A stretch of DNA of 7,696 nucleotides, from assembly GCA_902783705.1 (NCBI GenBank), contig CACZSA010000289.1, forward strand, positions 1 through 7,696, in the 5' to 3' direction. The DNA is from an uncultured Ruminococcus sp. GTDB taxonomy: Bacteria; Bacillota; Clostridia; Oscillospirales; CAG-272. Made by a program: the position numbers and the translations under genes. The notes beneath the pieces were generated by a model that saw only the letters and a list, made by a program, of their open reading frames with translations, was not told the DNA's origin and did no database searches. Positions 1 to 5,905 of the stretch are shown one piece after another (within the stretch, counting starts at the first letter, position 1; the number at the start of each line of letters is the position of its first letter).

Positions 1-374
1 AGTCCGACGGCTTCCGGATCGCGGCGGTGGACGACCGGACGCAGTCGGTGTCCGAAGAGGATCTCGACCGTCTCGAAGCGCTCGCGGCGGAAGGGATCCC
101 GATGATCCTGATGTACCACATCCCAGCGGCGGCGTCCGGCAACCGGGAGGCGACGCGGCGGTTCGGCGTCTATTTCTCCGTCGACGGCGAGCGCGCGGAC
201 GAGGGCGGGCGGCGTTTCGTGCGCTTCCTTGAGACCTGCCCGGCGGTCCGGATGACCCTGTGCGGGCACATCCACGGGTACTCCGACACGGAGATCGTCC
301 CCGGCCTGCGGCAGATCACCGCCTCGCAGGGGATGATCGGCTTTGTGCACCGCCTGACCGTGACGGGCGCGTGA
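1..374 (+). CDS. Metallophosphoesterase, C-terminal part (partial)
   Basis: This is the 3' end of a gene that begins before the window; the frame is open from base 3 to a TGA at 372-374, giving about 123 residues. The visible part fits the calcineurin-like metallophosphoesterase family. After an acidic stretch with a helix of the 'SEEDLDRLEAL' type comes MYHIP, which matches the family's metal-binding histidine block. Near the end comes LCGHIHG, the classic GHxH metal-ligand motif, followed by a short beta-rich tail. The family hydrolyses phosphomonoesters or phosphodiesters with a two-metal centre; the substrate cannot be told from this fragment. The first metal-binding motifs (DxH, GD, GNH) lie outside the window. 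No export signal can be judged. The next gene has its own promoter and a terminator lies between them, so this gene ends its own transcript. Confidence 0.85.
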   Translation, partial: SDGFRIAAVDDRTQSVSEEDLDRLEALAAEGIPMILMYHIPAAASGNREATRRFGVYFSVDGERADEGGRRFVRFLETCPAVRMTLCGHIHGYSDTEIVPGLRQITASQGMIGFVHRLTVTGA

Positions 375-433
375 TCCGGGCTTTTCCTCCCTCTGGCAAA
401 TAGTGTGAATCTTGCAAACTGAATGCTTTTTTG

Positions 434-462
434 CCCTGATCCTGCGGGATCGGGGCTTTTTT
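434..462 (+). terminator. Rho-independent terminator after the metallophosphoesterase gene
   Basis: A 9-bp stem (434-442 with 447-455, one G-U pair) closes a TGCG tetraloop. A six-T run at 457-462 follows. It lies 60 bases after the metallophosphoesterase stop and upstream of the polymerase promoter, so it separates the two transcription units. Confidence 0.9.
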
Positions 463-550
463 CGCGCAATCACGGGTCGGTTTCGCGGGGTGAATTCAGA
501 GGACGATTTTGATTCATCATAAAAGATGCGCAATAATACTATAAATGCTC

Positions 551-579
551 TTGACAACGCCGAATAACTGTGCTATACT
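551..579 (+). promoter_or_regulatory. Promoter of the polymerase cluster (sigma-A type, extended -10)
   Basis: TTGACA at 551-556 and TATACT at 574-579 are separated by exactly 17 bases. A TG at 571-572 makes an extended -10 (TGnTATACT). The expected start of transcription is near 586, about 150 bases before the polymerase ATG. The region upstream (480-550) is AT-rich. No clear LexA palindrome (GAAC-N4-GTTC type) overlaps it, so SOS control is not shown by the sequence. Confidence 0.85.
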
Positions 580-637
580 CATATCGCGCGGAGCACAAAC
601 GAACACGGAGACTTGTCGGCGGAAGGGGAGAGGAACG

Positions 638-730
638 GTGCGGGAAAATAGGAAAACAAATAGAAGGCCGGGGAAGATCGGCACGAAAGCCGCTCTCCGT
701 CCGGCCTCTTCGGGATCGCGGCGGGCGTGA
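638..730 (+). CDS. Small basic leader ORF upstream of the polymerase gene
   Basis: A GTG at 638 is preceded by a good ribosome binding site (AGGGGAGAGG, 624-633). It opens a 30-codon frame ending in TGA at 728-730, four bases before the polymerase ATG at 735. It is the only usual start codon in that frame between the predicted transcription start and the stop. The product would be very basic (many Arg and Lys) and has no recognisable family. The polymerase ATG itself has only GGAG directly abutting it, which is too close to act as a normal Shine-Dalgarno. A likely role of this ORF is therefore translational coupling, with ribosomes finishing the leader and restarting on the polymerase. The frame is short, so it could be chance; the strong ribosome binding site and the stop/start spacing are the evidence for it. 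Confidence 0.4.
   Translation: MRENRKTNRRPGKIGTKAALRPASSGSRRA
665..707 (+). promoter_or_regulatory. Nested hairpin in the polymerase mRNA leader
   Basis: AGGCCGG at 665-671 pairs perfectly with CCGGCCT at 701-707, and inside it CGGC at 679-682 pairs with GCCG at 689-692. In a competing fold TCTCC at 694-698 can pair with GGAGA at 731-735, which covers the start of the polymerase ORF. Whether this has any regulatory effect is inference. Confidence 0.35.
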
Positions 731-734
731 GGAG

Positions 735-2153
735 ATGTATATCTGCTGCGATATGAAATCGTTCTACGCCTCCGTGGAATGCGTGGCGAGAGGGCTCGAT
801 CCGCTGAAAGCCCGGCTCCTCGTGGCGGACGAATCGCGGACGGACAAGACGATCTGCCTCGCGGTTTCCCCGGCCCTCAAGGCGATCGGCGTTCCGAGCC
901 GTCCGCGGCTGTTCGAGGCCAGACAGGCGATCGCCCTGTACGAGGCGGCGAACCACACGAAGGTCGACTATATCGTCGCGACGCCCCGCATGGCGGAGTA
1001 CATCCGGGTGTCGTCGAAGATCTACGAGGTCTTTCTCCGCTACATTTCCGAGGAGGATATCCACGTGTATTCCGTGGACGAATCCTTCGTCGACGTCGGC
1101 CCGTACGACCGGATCTACCGTTCCGCCGCGGCGCGGGAGGGCGTTTCCACGGCGCACTACATCGCGATGACGATCATCCGCGACGTGCTGAAGACCACCG
1201 GGATCACGGCGACGGTCGGGGTCGGGACCAATCTGTACCTCGCGAAGATCGGGATGGACATCGTCGCGAAGAAGGCTCCCCCGGACGCGGACGGCGTGCG
1301 CATCGCGGAGCTGGACGAGGAAACCTACCGCCTGAAGCTGTGGACGCATCGGCCTCTGACGGATTTCTGGCAGGTCGGACCCGGGACCGCAAGACGGCTC
1401 ATCACGCACGGGATGCGGACGATGGGAGACATCGCGACGGTCTCGCTGAAGCACGAGGCGGAGCTGTACAAGCTGTTCGGGATCAACGCGGAGCTTCTGA
1501 TCGACCACGCCTGGGGGATCGAGCCGACCACGATGGCGGATATCAAGAACTATCAGCCGAACGGGCACAGCCTGTCGACCGGGCAGGTGCTCCCCCGCGC
1601 CTATAAATATGAAGAAGGCTTCCTCGTTTTCCGGGAGATGGCGGACCTCTTGTGCGCGGAGCTGACGGCGAAAAACCTCACGACGGATTCCCTGACCTGG
1701 TGGGCGGTCTTCGATCCGCAGACGCTGGAGGCGCTTCCGGATTTCGCCGGCGCGCTGGAGGTGGATTTCTACGGAAAGATCCAGCCCAAAAGCGCGCATG
1801 GGACGGCCCGTCTCCGGAACCGGAGCGGCAGCAAGCGGGCGATCATGGAGGCGCTGTGCAAAAGCTTCCGGGATCGGGTCGATTCCCGGTTCCTGATCCG
1901 CCGCCTCGGGATCTGCGCGAACAACACGGAGATCGACTGCGGCGCCCTCCAGATCGACATGCTGGCGGACTATGAGACGCTGGAAAAAGAAAAAAACCTC
2001 GAGCGGGCCATGATCGACGTCCGGCGGCGGTTCGGGATGAACGCGATCGTCAAGGGGATGAACCTTGAAGCGGGCGCCACGACGATCGAGCGGAATCAGC
2101 AGATCGGAGGTCACCGGGCGGGGAGCGTGCCCCTGCCGGCGATGCCGGGGTGA
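735..2153 (+). CDS. Y-family translesion DNA polymerase (UvrX/YqjW-like, DinB superfamily)
   Basis: This 472-residue protein copies damaged DNA as an error-prone, lesion-bypass polymerase. The palm begins with CDMKSFYASVE (Asp6), and YSVDESFVDV supplies Asp115 and Glu116; these three are the expected metal-binding catalytic carboxylates. GVGTN at 162-166 with LAKIG after it is the conserved Y-family block. A thumb helix-hairpin-helix spans about 211-233 (QVGPGTARRL), and the little-finger domain lies at about 275-400. The C-terminal blocks RRFGMNAIVKG (431-441) and ERNQQIGGH (452-460) are typical of the Bacillota accessory branch rather than of E. coli DinB. The frame stays open upstream to a GTG at 570, but that would place the catalytic start 55 residues in and sit inside the promoter, so ATG 735 is preferred. 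No obvious sliding-clamp motif is seen at the C-terminus. It is followed by a YolD-like gene, the usual partner in Bacillota. Confidence 0.93.
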   Translation: MYICCDMKSFYASVECVARGLDPLKARLLVADESRTDKTICLAVSPALKAIGVPSRPRLFEARQAIALYEAANHTKVDYIVATPRMAEYIRVSSKIYEVFLRYISEEDIHVYSVDESFVDVGPYDRIYRSAAAREGVSTAHYIAMTIIRDVLKTTGITATVGVGTNLYLAKIGMDIVAKKAPPDADGVRIAELDEETYRLKLWTHRPLTDFWQVGPGTARRLITHGMRTMGDIATVSLKHEAELYKLFGINAELLIDHAWGIEPTTMADIKNYQPNGHSLSTGQVLPRAYKYEEGFLVFREMADLLCAELTAKNLTTDSLTWWAVFDPQTLEALPDFAGALEVDFYGKIQPKSAHGTARLRNRSGSKRAIMEALCKSFRDRVDSRFLIRRLGICANNTEIDCGALQIDMLADYETLEKEKNLERAMIDVRRRFGMNAIVKGMNLEAGATTIERNQQIGGHRAGSVPLPAMPG

Positions 2154-2223
2154 TCGATTTGACAGCGATGAAGAGAAGAATAAGACGGATAAAATAATGA
2201 TAGAGTAATGAAGGAGACCGGAG

Positions 2224-2715
2224 ATGGATATTCCTGCGAATTTCCCCTACACATACGCGTTTCTTGCGGGAAGGCCCGTACACGAACGCGACGATTTTTC
2301 CCGCCGGCACCCGAAAATGGAAAGGGGACACCGCGCCAAAATCTTTGCCCCGTTCGCGGCCCTCGACGGCTTCGGCTGGGCGGTCCGTACGAAGGACGTC
2401 GTGTACGTCCCGCGCGCCGAGCTTAGCGAAGACGAGCGGCGCATGCTGGACGCCCGGTTCCGCCTCCTCGCCGCGCGCGCGTCTTCCGCCGCGAGGGGGT
2501 ATGACGGGCTGCCCGAGGTCACGGCGGAATACTACGTCCCCTGCGACGATCCGTATCACGACGCGTACGGGAGGGCCGGGACCTATCGGACGGTGACCGG
2601 CGTCTGCGGGCATGTGGACGAGATCTCCGGCGCGATTCTGATCGGCGGCACCCGGATCCGTTTCGAGGACATCCGCCGGCTGGACGGCGCGGTCTTTGAG
2701 GAGGACGAGGCATGA
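2224..2715 (+). CDS. YolD-like protein, partner of the Y-family polymerase
   Basis: This is a 163-residue soluble protein with no signal peptide or membrane segment. Residues 34-50 (RGHRAKIFAPFAALDGF) match the conserved N-terminal block of YolD-like proteins in Clostridia, which often reads R-AKxFxPFxALxGF. The C-terminal part (about 119-152: GTYRTVTGVCGHVDEIS, then IRFEDI) fits the small beta-rich YolD core. Bacillus YolD-like proteins are near 110 residues, so this one is longer, mainly through a charged middle segment at about 60-110. YolD genes commonly lie beside uvrX/yqjW-type polymerases and are thought to support or regulate them; the biochemical role is not established. Start choice is clear: AAGGAG at 2211-2216 lies 7 bases before ATG 2224. 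It starts 70 bases after the polymerase stop and its own stop overlaps the next ATG (ATGA), so it is probably co-transcribed and coupled with both neighbours. Confidence 0.75.
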   Translation: MDIPANFPYTYAFLAGRPVHERDDFSRRHPKMERGHRAKIFAPFAALDGFGWAVRTKDVVYVPRAELSEDERRMLDARFRLLAARASSAARGYDGLPEVTAEYYVPCDDPYHDAYGRAGTYRTVTGVCGHVDEISGAILIGGTRIRFEDIRRLDGAVFEEDEA

Positions 2716-3671
2716 TCCCGCTGCTGCTGCCGACGACCGAGGAATCCGGCGGGGTCCAGCGGTTCATCTACCGCTCCGATTTCCCGATCACGTTCTCCGT
2801 CACCGATCGGGAGCGGATCCTCGACATTCTTTTCACGGAATCTCCCCTGCGGGCCGGAGAGCTGCGCGCGCTTCTCATGACGTTCGGCTTCTCTCCGCGG
2901 GCGGAGGTGGGGACGGAGCAGACGGCGGGGGGACACATCGTCTTCCGCCAGCGGCTTTTCATGGTTGACATGCCCCGCGGTTCTGTGCTACAATATACGG
3001 GGCGAATGCCCGCGGAGGACTGTGACATGTGCTGCAGATACTATATCGACGATACCGCTGACGAGCTGCTGCCGTACTTCGAGGAGGCGGAGAAATCCCC
3101 TCTCACGGAAAAGCTGGTGGCGAAGCTCGGGAAGGCGCTGGTTACCCGGGGAGAGGTCCGACCGACCGACATGGCCGCGGGGATCGCCCTCAACAAACGC
3201 GGGGAGACGGCCGCTTTTCCGATGGTCTGGGGCTATTCCGTCCAGGGCGCGCGGGGGCCCGTTTTCAACGCGCGGTCGGAGACTGCCGGAGAGCGTCCGA
3301 TGTTCCGGGACGGCTGGACAAACCGCCGCTGCGTCCTCCCGGCGAGCTATTTCTTCGAGTGGGGAATGCCGTCCGATTACTCCGGCGAAGGTCCCGGCGG
3401 GAAAAAGATCAAGTACGCCATCCAGCCGAAGGGGGAGGCCGTGACGTGGCTCGCGGGCATCTACCGCTTCGAGGAGAGCGGCGGCGTCCGGTTCCCGGTT
3501 TTCACGATCCTCACGAAGGATGCGGTGGGGGACATGCGCGCCGTTCACGATCGGATGCCCGTGATGCTCAGAAAGGAGCGGATCCCCGCGTGGCTCTCCC
3601 CGTCGTCCGATCCGAAGCGGGTGCTCGCCGAGGCGATCGGGGATCTCGCGATCGAGCGGGCAGGGGAGTGA
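2712..3671 (+). CDS. Long in-frame form: unknown N-terminal module fused to SRAP domain
   Basis: The frame is open from an ATG at 2712 that overlaps the YolD-like stop (ATGA) and has a perfect GAGGAGG at 2698-2704, 7 bases upstream. Translation from here would give 319 residues: about 105 unknown residues, then the whole SRAP domain. The first 84 codons look truly coding, with about 85% G/C at third positions by hand count, like the neighbouring genes. The last 20 or so codons before the SRAP ATG do not, because a promoter occupies them. The module has a helical stretch (about 30-60, VTDRERILDILF onward) and a beta-like end, and matches no family I recognise. In the long form the SRAP cysteine would be internal and could not react as an N-terminal residue, so this form should lack normal crosslinking activity. 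Alternatives are a separate small gene that lost its stop codon, or a frameshift. Confidence 0.5.
   Translation: MIPLLLPTTEESGGVQRFIYRSDFPITFSVTDRERILDILFTESPLRAGELRALLMTFGFSPRAEVGTEQTAGGHIVFRQRLFMVDMPRGSVLQYTGRMPAEDCDMCCRYYIDDTADELLPYFEEAEKSPLTEKLVAKLGKALVTRGEVRPTDMAAGIALNKRGETAAFPMVWGYSVQGARGPVFNARSETAGERPMFRDGWTNRRCVLPASYFFEWGMPSDYSGEGPGGKKIKYAIQPKGEAVTWLAGIYRFEESGGVRFPVFTILTKDAVGDMRAVHDRMPVMLRKERIPAWLSPSSDPKRVLAEAIGDLAIERAGE
2965..2994 (+). promoter_or_regulatory. Internal promoter for the short SRAP protein
   Basis: TTGACA at 2965-2970 and TACAAT at 2989-2994 are 18 bases apart, with TG at 2986-2987 giving an extended -10. It lies inside the open frame shared with the upstream module. 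The predicted transcript would start near 3001 and give a leader of about 26 bases, just enough for the GGAGGA at 3014-3019 and ATG 3027. Codon choice becomes AT-rich exactly here, which supports selection on the DNA signal. Confidence 0.75.
3027..3671 (+). CDS. SRAP (SOS response-associated peptidase) protein, YedK/HMCES family
   Basis: The 214-residue protein begins MCCRYYID, close to the usual SRAP size (E. coli YedK is about 222). SRAP proteins bind abasic sites in single-stranded DNA; after removal of the first Met, Cys2 forms a stable thiazolidine crosslink that protects the site. The expected active-site residues are present: Cys2, Asn81 in FNARSE, Glu111 in SYFFEWG and His174 in AVHDRMPVM. 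GGAGGA at 3014-3019 lies 7 bases before ATG 3027, and a consensus promoter sits just upstream. This start is chosen because the chemistry needs Cys at position 2. The frame is also open upstream to 2712, described as the long form. The neighbouring translesion polymerase and YolD-like gene fit a shared role in damage tolerance. The older name 'peptidase' reflects the autocatalytic Met removal. Confidence 0.92.
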   Translation: MCCRYYIDDTADELLPYFEEAEKSPLTEKLVAKLGKALVTRGEVRPTDMAAGIALNKRGETAAFPMVWGYSVQGARGPVFNARSETAGERPMFRDGWTNRRCVLPASYFFEWGMPSDYSGEGPGGKKIKYAIQPKGEAVTWLAGIYRFEESGGVRFPVFTILTKDAVGDMRAVHDRMPVMLRKERIPAWLSPSSDPKRVLAEAIGDLAIERAGE

Positions 3672-3689
3672 AGAAAACTTTTCAACAGC

Positions 3690-3729
3690 AAACGCGCCCG
3701 GTCATGCACGGCTGAGCGCGTTTCTTTTT
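3690..3729 (+). terminator. Rho-independent terminator after the SRAP gene
   Basis: AAACGCGC at 3690-3697 pairs perfectly with GCGCGTTT at 3716-3723, with CCG/CGG (3698-3700 with 3709-3711) extending the stem across a small bulge. C and five T follow at 3724-3729. It begins 18 bases after the SRAP stop and closes the damage-tolerance cluster. Confidence 0.85.
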
Positions 3730-3769
3730 GTTGTGACCGGATCTCCCCGGCGGAATACGGGCCCCAGCC

Positions 3770-3799
3770 TTGACGTCTCCGCGCGTTTTGTGATATAAT
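3770..3799 (+). promoter_or_regulatory. Promoter of the GH20 gene (extended -10)
   Basis: TTGACG at 3770-3775 and a perfect TATAAT at 3794-3799 are 18 bases apart, with TG at 3791-3792 (TGATATAAT). The predicted start near 3806 gives a leader of about 118 bases before ATG 3925. Confidence 0.85.
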
Positions 3800-3820
3800 A
3801 CCCTCACAGGCAAAAAAGGC

Positions 3821-3860
3821 CGCGGATCCCCATCCTCCCCCGCGTATTCAATGACGCGGG
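3821..3860 (+). promoter_or_regulatory. Alternative hairpins in the GH20 mRNA leader
   Basis: CCCGCGT at 3839-3845 pairs perfectly with ACGCGGG at 3854-3860 around an 8-base loop. Its CCGCG core (3840-3844) can instead pair with CGCGG at 3821-3825, so the two folds exclude each other. No T-run follows, so this is not a terminator. A regulatory role is possible but unproven. Confidence 0.35.
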
Positions 3861-3884
3861 CCTGGAAACGGGGCGCTGCGGAAA

Positions 3885-3908
3885 AATGAAAAAATGAAAG
3901 AATGAAAG
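3885..3908 (+). repeat. Three-copy 8-base tandem repeat before the GH20 ribosome binding site
   Basis: AATGAAAA, AATGAAAG and AATGAAAG occur end to end, immediately before AACGGAGG, which contains the GGAGG (3912-3916) used by ATG 3925. The three ATGs fall in three frames. The first two give only M-K-K-stop and M-K-E-stop, and the third runs out of frame into the gene. Copy-number change here would alter leader length and accessibility, but not the reading frame of GH20. Confidence 0.75.
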
Positions 3909-3924
3909 AACGGAGGAAAGAAGG

Positions 3925-5211
3925 ATGCGGAAATGTGCAGTCAAGCCCGTTTACAGCGCGGATCCCCGGTTTTCCGGATGCGCCGCGGTGTTTGCCCGGT
4001 ACGCGGAGGAGACGTTCGGGATCGGCTGGACGGAGGGAGAGGATGGCCTGATCCTCGCGGCGGACGAAACCTGCGGCGCGGAGGAGTACCGTCTCTCGAT
4101 TTTCCCGGAGGGAGCGCGGATCGCGGCTTCCGGGGAGAAGGGGATGCACAACGGACTGGCGGATCTCCTCGCCCGCCTCGGGAGGGACGGGGATGCGCTG
4201 TCGGCGGACGAGGCCTGCCTGACGGAGAAGCCCGACTGCGCCTGGCGCGGACTGATGGTGGATCTGGCCCGTCAGCGCCATCCGCTGCCCTATGTGCTGT
4301 CCTATGTCGATCTCTGCTGGAAGAACCGCGCGTCCCATCTCCAGCTCCACTTCACCGATTCGCCGAGCTTTACCCTGCCGATCGAGGCCTATCCGAAGCT
4401 CCCGACGGAGGGAAGAGCCTATACCCGGGAGGAGATCGGGATCCTGACGGAGTACGCCGCGGCGCGGGGAATCACGCTGGTCCCCGAGGTGGACGTCCCC
4501 GGTCATTCGGATCCGTTTTTCAGATCTTATCCGGAGCTGTTCGGCACGACCGGCGTCCTTCCGGCCTCCGCCGAGGCGTTCGACGCGCTGCGCACGATCT
4601 TTCGTGAGGTCGCCGAGCTGTTTCCGCACTCCCCGTGGATCCACATCGGCGGGGACGAGGCCAGCATCGGCGCGTGGGAAAACTGCCCGCAGACGCAGGA
4701 CTTCATGAAGAAAAACGGGATCGCGGACATTCACGAGATGTACGCCGAGTATATCCGCATCCTCACCGACACCATTCTCTCCCTCGGGAGGACGCCCGTG
4801 GTCTGGGAGGGCTTCGGGAAGGCGTACAACGACCGGATCGACAAGAGAACCATCGTCATCGCGTGGGAGTCCTACTATCAGCCCGCGTACGATCTGGCCG
4901 CGTCCGGCTTCACGCTGATCAACTGCTCATGGAAGCCGCTCTATATCGTCACCCCCGACACGCACTGGTCCCCGGAGGAGATCGCCGCCCACGATCCGTG
5001 GAGGTGGGATCACTGGTGGAAGAAATCCGCGGCCTATCCGGACGGCTATCGGATCGACCGGCAGTACCCCGTGCTGGGCTGCCAGCTCTGCGCGTGGGGC
5101 GACCGCCTTGCCGGCATGGAAAACTGGGAAGACGGGATCCGCCGGGAACGGGAGCTGATCGCCGAACGTCTCCCTGCCCTCTGCGGAAAACTCTGGCACC
5201 TGAACGGGTGA
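3925..5211 (+). CDS. GH20 family beta-N-acetylhexosaminidase, intracellular
   Basis: The enzyme should remove terminal beta-linked GlcNAc or GalNAc from oligosaccharides. The 428 residues hold an N-terminal alpha/beta region (about 1-100) of the kind that precedes the GH20 barrel. WRGLMVDLAR follows at 107-116, with the sugar-binding Arg108. VPEVDVPGHS is at 186-195. HIGGDEA at 240-246 carries the catalytic Asp244-Glu245 pair of the substrate-assisted mechanism. Trp294, Trp315 and Trp391 (CAWGDR) lie where the family has aromatic pocket residues. There is no signal peptide, lipobox, sortase motif or carbohydrate-binding module, so it probably acts in the cytoplasm on imported fragments. Start: GGAGG at 3912-3916 lies 8 bases before the ATG. 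The gene has its own promoter and stands alone on this strand, facing an esterase operon with a related job. The exact substrate cannot be read from sequence. Confidence 0.93.
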   Translation: MRKCAVKPVYSADPRFSGCAAVFARYAEETFGIGWTEGEDGLILAADETCGAEEYRLSIFPEGARIAASGEKGMHNGLADLLARLGRDGDALSADEACLTEKPDCAWRGLMVDLARQRHPLPYVLSYVDLCWKNRASHLQLHFTDSPSFTLPIEAYPKLPTEGRAYTREEIGILTEYAAARGITLVPEVDVPGHSDPFFRSYPELFGTTGVLPASAEAFDALRTIFREVAELFPHSPWIHIGGDEASIGAWENCPQTQDFMKKNGIADIHEMYAEYIRILTDTILSLGRTPVVWEGFGKAYNDRIDKRTIVIAWESYYQPAYDLAASGFTLINCSWKPLYIVTPDTHWSPEEIAAHDPWRWDHWWKKSAAYPDGYRIDRQYPVLGCQLCAWGDRLAGMENWEDGIRRERELIAERLPALCGKLWHLNG

Positions 5212-5228
5212 CGGAGACAATCGTTTGA

Positions 5229-5289
5229 AAGACCGTCCCATGAAGCGCGGGGATGCGCACGAGAGATCCCCGGGCCGCGGGACGGTCTT
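5229..5289. terminator. Bidirectional hairpin terminator between convergent genes
   Basis: AAGACCGTCCC at 5229-5239 pairs perfectly with GGGACGGTCTT at 5279-5289 (11 bp). A nested stem, CGGGGAT (5248-5254) with ATCCCCG (5266-5272), lies inside. It sits between the GH20 stop (5211) and the convergent esterase stop (5294). Short T-rich stretches follow on both strands but no strong T-run, so it may act as a weak two-way terminator or as a 3'-end RNA stabiliser. Confidence 0.65.
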
Positions 5290-5293
5290 CTGT

Positions 5294-5878
5294 TTACGGC
5301 TCGATCCCCAGCAGCGGACAGATGCATCCGAGCACCGCGTCCCCGATCCGCTTCGTTCCCGCCGGTGTGTTGAAATGGGTCATGTCGGAGCGTTCCTCGG
5401 GAGACGCGTCCCGCATGGCGGCATAGAGATCGTCGATCACGGTGCCTTCCTTCTCGAGGACCTCCCGCGCGATGGCGTTGTACCGCTCGATCTCCGCGTT
5501 GCTCCGCCGGAAGTCCGGGCCGTACTCCGCCTCGACGACGGGCGTGGACAGGGCGAACACGCTGACGGCGCGGGGAAACAGGGTCCGGATCCGCCGGGCG
5601 ATCTGCCCGAGGGTGAGGGCGTACTGCTCCGGGATGGTGACGGGAGCCTCGTCGCCCAGATGGATCACGTCCCAGAGCCCGGCGTTCCAGTGCACCAGAT
5701 CCGCGTCGTCCCCCCAGCCTCCGTCCCGCTTCCATTCGTCGAGATAACGGTACACATACTGCGCGAACCGTCCGTTCTCCGCAGGAGAGAGCACCTCGGC
5801 CCGCCCCGCGAGCTTTTCCTTCACATACGCGTCGTATCCGATCCGGATGGAATCACCGATCAGGATGATTTTCTTCAC
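5294..5878 (-). CDS. SGNH/GDSL-family hydrolase (probable carbohydrate or acyl esterase)
   Basis: This is a 194-residue protein with the SGNH-hydrolase layout. Block I is IGDSI with nucleophile Ser10, block III is HWNAGLWD with Asn65, and the terminal block is SDMTHFN with Asp165 and His168 completing the triad. A signature loop glycine is probably Gly36 (ENGRF). There is no signal peptide, so it should act in the cytoplasm. Family members remove acetyl or other acyl groups from sugars or lipids. Given its operon partner (a SASA-type esterase) and the facing GH20 enzyme, deacylation of an oligosaccharide is the best guess. Translation starts at GTG (5876-5878 read on the minus strand), 7 bases after a GGAGG. 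It follows the upstream esterase gene by 27 bases, so the two are one operon. The stop is TAA at 5294-5296, just before the shared hairpin. Confidence 0.85.
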   Translation of the reverse strand: MKKIILIGDSIRIGYDAYVKEKLAGRAEVLSPAENGRFAQYVYRYLDEWKRDGGWGDDADLVHWNAGLWDVIHLGDEAPVTIPEQYALTLGQIARRIRTLFPRAVSVFALSTPVVEAEYGPDFRRSNAEIERYNAIAREVLEKEGTVIDDLYAAMRDASPEERSDMTHFNTPAGTKRIGDAVLGCICPLLGIEP

Positions 5879-5905
5879 AGTCCTTCCTCCTTCCGTCCCC
5901 GCTCT

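Noticed and set aside
540..640. Possible LexA/SOS box near the polymerase promoter
   Set aside because: GAAC occurs at 600-603 but no GTTC half-site follows at the right distance, so there is no palindrome.
579..2114. Long minus-strand open frame (511 codons) opposite the polymerase gene
   Set aside because: It is antisense to a gene with complete catalytic motifs, and its product is a low-complexity Arg/Asp/Val-rich string typical of GC-rich shadows.
2159..2195. TTGACA just after the polymerase stop, as a promoter for the YolD-like gene
   Set aside because: The only good -10 (TAAAAT, 2190-2195) is 25 bases away; no acceptable -10 lies at 16-18 bases.
3682..4734. Minus-strand open frame (350 codons) over the GH20 gene and its leader
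   Set aside because: It runs through a terminator, a promoter and the GH20 coding region, and has the composition of a shadow frame.
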